From: Clostridia bacterium
Lineage (GTDB): Bacteria > Bacillota > Clostridia > Christensenellales > UBA3700
Assembly: GCA_029061605.1 (NCBI GenBank)
Contig: JAIDRT010000035.1
Span: 1 to 64,000 of the forward strand
Direction of reading: 5' to 3'
DNA: 64,000 nucleotides
Shown: in pieces, positions 61,291-64,000 of the stretch
Layout of the letters: each line of letters starts with the position of its first letter
How positions within the stretch are numbered: position 1 is the stretch's first letter
Made by a program: the position numbers and the translations under genes
The notes under the pieces: generated by a model
Databases searched by the model: none
Told to the model about the DNA's origin: nothing
Seen by the model: only the letters and a program-made list of their open reading frames with translations

Positions 61291-64000
61291 TTATAGATCT
61301 CTTATGACTATATTGTTAGCGCCAACGATTGCTTTGATTTGATTGACGAAGTTGCCTTTCGGGTTTACGCCTTTGCCGTACTGCATAGGCTTGTCTGCAT
61401 CAAACATCTTGAATATGACTGTATCATTGCCGGGATATACTTCCAATATCTCCAAAACCTGTCTGAACTGCTGTCTGTCGTCAATCTTGATAAATACCTT
61501 ATGTCTCGCAAGGCTTGGCTTTTGTTCGGCCTCTTGAAGTTTGACGTCGCTTTCTCCGCCCTCTCTGCGCCAAGGCTCTACGTCAATCACGTTGAGATTG
61601 ATACGCCCATTGTTGCGTTTCACTACGGCTCTTATCAAGACTATATTGTCGTTGACAAGCAGACCTCTGTTCTTCTCATAAGTCTTGGGGAAGAATACGC
61701 CTTCCATTTCGCCGTATAGGTCTTCAACAGTGGCATACGCCATAATACCGCCGCTCTTGGTAGTCTTCTTTTCTATCTTGGACAGCATACAGCCCATTGT
61801 GACAGTCTTATTTTCATATTGCTTAATGAGTTGCTCTTCGCTTTCATCGAGTTCTTCTTCGTCAAGGTTTTTGGAAAGCAAGTCTGCAATCTTGGAGATA
61901 TTGAAGTCAAACTTCTTTATCTCCTCTCTGTATTCGTCAAGCGGGTGTCCACTGACGTATACGTTGAGCATTTCTTTCTCAAGCGCCAAGAGTTGTTTGT
62001 CTCCATACTCCTTGAGATATGAAATATTGTCCTCTTGCGTGGAATCGTCGTCTTCAAGCAATCCAAAGAGGCTCATCTGACCATTGGACTGCATTTTCTT
62101 GTCGTGCATACTCACAAGCATAATGGACTCATAACTTGCAAGCAGCGCTGCTCTGGTATGTCCAAAGCAATCGAATGCGCCCGCCTTGATAAGACACTCC
62201 ATCATCTTCTTGTTGATAGTACCTGCGGGAAGTCTGCTTAGCATTTCGCTGATAGACTTATATTCGCCGTTTTCGTTTCGCTCGTCGACAAGCGCTTTCA
62301 TTGCCGCCTCGCCGACGTTCTTAATACCGCCGAGTCCAAAACGCAATCCGTCATTGTTTTCTACAGTAAAGATTACGTCAGACTTGTTGATATGAGGCGG
62401 ATATATCTTCTTATCATAGTTCTTGACATACCCAAGATACTTTGCGATTTCGTCAGACTTCGTGATACGGTTGTTGATTACGGCGGCAAAAAGTTCAAGC
62501 ATATAATAGCGCTTGAGATAAGCCGTCTGATAAGTCAGCGTCGCATACGCTGCGGCGTGCGATTTATTGAAGGCGTATTTTGCAAAGTCTGCCATTCCGT
62601 CAAATATCTTTTCTGCGTTTTCTTTAGAGATACCTCTCTTGATTGCGCCGTCCACCGCCGGAGCGGCTTTTTTGATTACGATACCTTGATCGTTGACGAC
62701 TTCGGGCACTGCGTCGCAACCGTTGACAAAGACTGTCTTCTCGGCGTTCATTACGTCGACTTTCTTTTTACCCATTGCGCGTCGCAAATTGTCTGCTCTG
62801 CCAAGCGTATATCCGGCGCAAGCCTGCACCGCCTGCATAACCTGCTCTTGGTATACAAAAAATCCAAAGGTTACGTCGAGAATACTCTCAAGTTGCGGAG
62901 CATCATATTTTATCAAATCCCTGTTGGCTCTTGCGTTGAGATAATCGTCAATACAACTCATAGGACCCGGACGGTAAAGCGAGATACCCGCAATAACTTC
63001 TTCCAAGTTCTTTGGTTGATAACTCTTCAAAAAGCCTTTCATACCTGCGCTTTCAAGTTGGAACACCGCTTCGGTTTCGCCGGTGCCAATCAGTTTGTAT
63101 ACTTCGGGATCGTCGTATCCCAATTCTTCAAAGTCTATCTTTACGCCGTGATTTTTCTCTACGTATTTAAGCGCCTTGTCTATATCCGTCAAAGTCGTAA
63201 GTCCCAAGAAGTCCATCTTGAGCATACCCAACTCCTCGACCTCTTCTTTTTGGAACTGCGTGGTTATATCCGGACCGTTGCGTTGCAAAGGCACGTGGTC
63301 GCTGATGACTTCTTTGCATATTACGACGCCGGCGGCGTGCTTTGAGCAATTTCGCGGCAAGCCCTCTATCTTGAGCGCCATATCTATTACCCTGTGCATC
63401 TCGGGATTGTTTTCGTATATCTCAATGACTTCGGGATTGCGAAGTTTAAGGTCGTCTTCTTTGGTGCTTGGGTCTCTGCCAAGAACTTTGTCAAGCGTTA
63501 CACCCGGCGCGTTGGGAATAAGTTTGGTCGTGGAATTGACTATGTCCAAAGGCACGTTATATACTCTCGCAACGTCCTTTATCGCTCCTTTGGCTTTCAT
63601 TGTGCCAAGCGCAAGTATCTGGCAGACTTTGTCTTTGCCATATTTGCGTATGACGTAATCAATTACTTCGCCGCGTCTGTCCATACAAAAGTCTATGTCA
63701 AAGTCAGGCGCCGATACTCTTTCCGGATTGAGAAAACGCTCAAAGAACAGTTGGTACTTGAGCGGATCGAGATTGGTTATGCCAATCGCATAAGCAATGA
63801 TTGAGCCTACGCCGCTGCCTCGTCCCGGTCCTACCGGTATGCTCTGCGTGCGAGCGTAGTTGATAAAGTCCCACACTATGAGATAATACTCTGCAAAACC
63901 AGTGCGGATAATAATGCCTAGTTCATACTCCGCTCTCTCCCTAATTTCGTCAGTTATCGTATGATATCTGCGCTCCAAGCCCTCGTAGGCAAGTTTGCGC
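61291..64000 (-). CDS. dnaE: DNA polymerase III alpha subunit DnaE, 5' end outside window
   Basis: Replicative polymerase subunit; about 900 C-terminal residues of a protein usually near 1150. The frame stays open through the window edge, so the N-terminal PHP domain and first part of the palm are missing from view. Visible: GRGSGVGSIIAYAIGITNLDP, the catalytic aspartates in PDFDIDF, the fingers with KKKVDVMNAEK, the helix-hairpin-helix near GLGGIKNVGEAA, and the OB domain KKTTKSGGIMAYATVEDL. The DnaE1-like C-terminus ends IVIRDL. Confidence 0.95.
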   Translation of the reverse strand, partial: RKLAYEGLERRYHTITDEIRERAEYELGIIIRTGFAEYYLIVWDFINYARTQSIPVGPGRGSGVGSIIAYAIGITNLDPLKYQLFFERFLNPERVSAPDFDIDFCMDRRGEVIDYVIRKYGKDKVCQILALGTMKAKGAIKDVARVYNVPLDIVNSTTKLIPNAPGVTLDKVLGRDPSTKEDDLKLRNPEVIEIYENNPEMHRVIDMALKIEGLPRNCSKHAAGVVICKEVISDHVPLQRNGPDITTQFQKEEVEELGMLKMDFLGLTTLTDIDKALKYVEKNHGVKIDFEELGYDDPEVYKLIGTGETEAVFQLESAGMKGFLKSYQPKNLEEVIAGISLYRPGPMSCIDDYLNARANRDLIKYDAPQLESILDVTFGFFVYQEQVMQAVQACAGYTLGRADNLRRAMGKKKVDVMNAEKTVFVNGCDAVPEVVNDQGIVIKKAAPAVDGAIKRGISKENAEKIFDGMADFAKYAFNKSHAAAYATLTYQTAYLKRYYMLELFAAVINNRITKSDEIAKYLGYVKNYDKKIYPPHINKSDVIFTVENNDGLRFGLGGIKNVGEAAMKALVDERNENGEYKSISEMLSRLPAGTINKKMMECLIKAGAFDCFGHTRAALLASYESIMLVSMHDKKMQSNGQMSLFGLLEDDDSTQEDNISYLKEYGDKQLLALEKEMLNVYVSGHPLDEYREEIKKFDFNISKIADLLSKNLDEEELDESEEQLIKQYENKTVTMGCMLSKIEKKTTKSGGIMAYATVEDLYGEMEGVFFPKTYEKNRGLLVNDNIVLIRAVVKRNNGRINLNVIDVEPWRREGGESDVKLQEAEQKPSLARHKVFIKIDDRQQFRQVLEILEVYPGNDTVIFKMFDADKPMQYGKGVNPKGNFVNQIKAIVGANNIVIRDL

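Noticed and set aside
1..64000. CRISPR arrays, tRNA, rRNA, prophage or transposase genes
   Set aside because: No regularly spaced repeats, no tRNA-like cloverleaf and no integrase or transposase reading frame could be found; the dispersed repeats are intergenic and irregular.

Overview
The window looks like a chromosomal segment of an uncultured, low-to-moderate GC Firmicute of the Clostridia type. The support is a complete S10-spc-alpha ribosomal operon in Firmicutes order (secY, adk, map, a KOW protein, infA, rpmJ, then S13), zinc-type S14/S4/L36, a short acyl carrier protein, a PotRABCD polyamine operon and ThiT-type thiamine uptake. Codon use and GC look even across the window, and I see no prophage, transposase, integrase, CRISPR array, rRNA or tRNA. 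The lineage call is an inference from gene content only.

Layout. 1-6.7 kb (minus): a small membrane-anchored protein, dUTPase, two zinc-type G3E GTPases (one fused to a DUF1980/YcgQ-like domain) and two tandem membrane-anchored GH30 glycosidases. 6.7-12.3 kb (plus): polyamine operon potR-potA-potB-potC-potD behind a consensus promoter with two dyad operators. 12.4-17.4 kb: ASCH protein, DEAD-box helicase and divergent SDR, MFS transporter, and an XRE-like protein with a Cys-rich insert. 17.5-21.1 kb (plus): a large lipoprotein, then a TPP riboswitch with an unusually long P3 arm, its terminator, and thiT. 21.2-25.4 kb (minus): MarR repressor plus a heterodimeric ABC exporter. 25.8-29.3 kb (minus): argS, ychF, plsY. 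29.5-33.6 kb: lipoproteins (two from a tandem duplication), a cytidine deaminase lacking one usual zinc ligand, and a fusion of an RNA-polymerase-alpha-CTD-like domain to WG repeats. 33.8-38.5 kb (plus): a secreted membrane-anchored protein and leuCDB. 38.6-41.9 kb: small membrane protein, PhzF-like protein, acyl carrier protein, phosphopantetheinyl transferase, alpha/beta hydrolase. 42.0-58.0 kb (minus): the ribosomal protein superoperon with rpoA. 58.2-64 kb: small Cro/CI-type regulator, pfkA, lipoprotein, and the 3' three quarters of dnaE, cut by the window edge.

Regulatory reading. Sigma-A type promoters with 17-bp spacers are easy to see throughout. Five genes (DEAD helicase, SDR, a secreted protein, a small membrane protein, an alpha/beta hydrolase) have a TATAAT box exactly 6 nt before the ATG and no Shine-Dalgarno sequence, which predicts leaderless mRNAs; the GH30 pair has a similar layout with 8 nt. 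Most other genes have a good Shine-Dalgarno.

Two dispersed non-coding repeat families occur between genes. One is a short element resembling GATTTCTCCACTTC...TCGAAATGACA. The other is a long imperfect palindrome (about 140-170 bp) centred on GTAC-N5-GTAC, found three times, each time directly behind the stop codon of a minus-strand gene.

The observations I consider most worth checking are the alpha-CTD/WG fusion, the leaderless promoter architecture, the long-P3 TPP riboswitch, the 3'-end GTAC palindromes, the GTPase-DUF1980 fusion, the zinc-ligand loss in the cytidine deaminase and the inserted segment in PotA.
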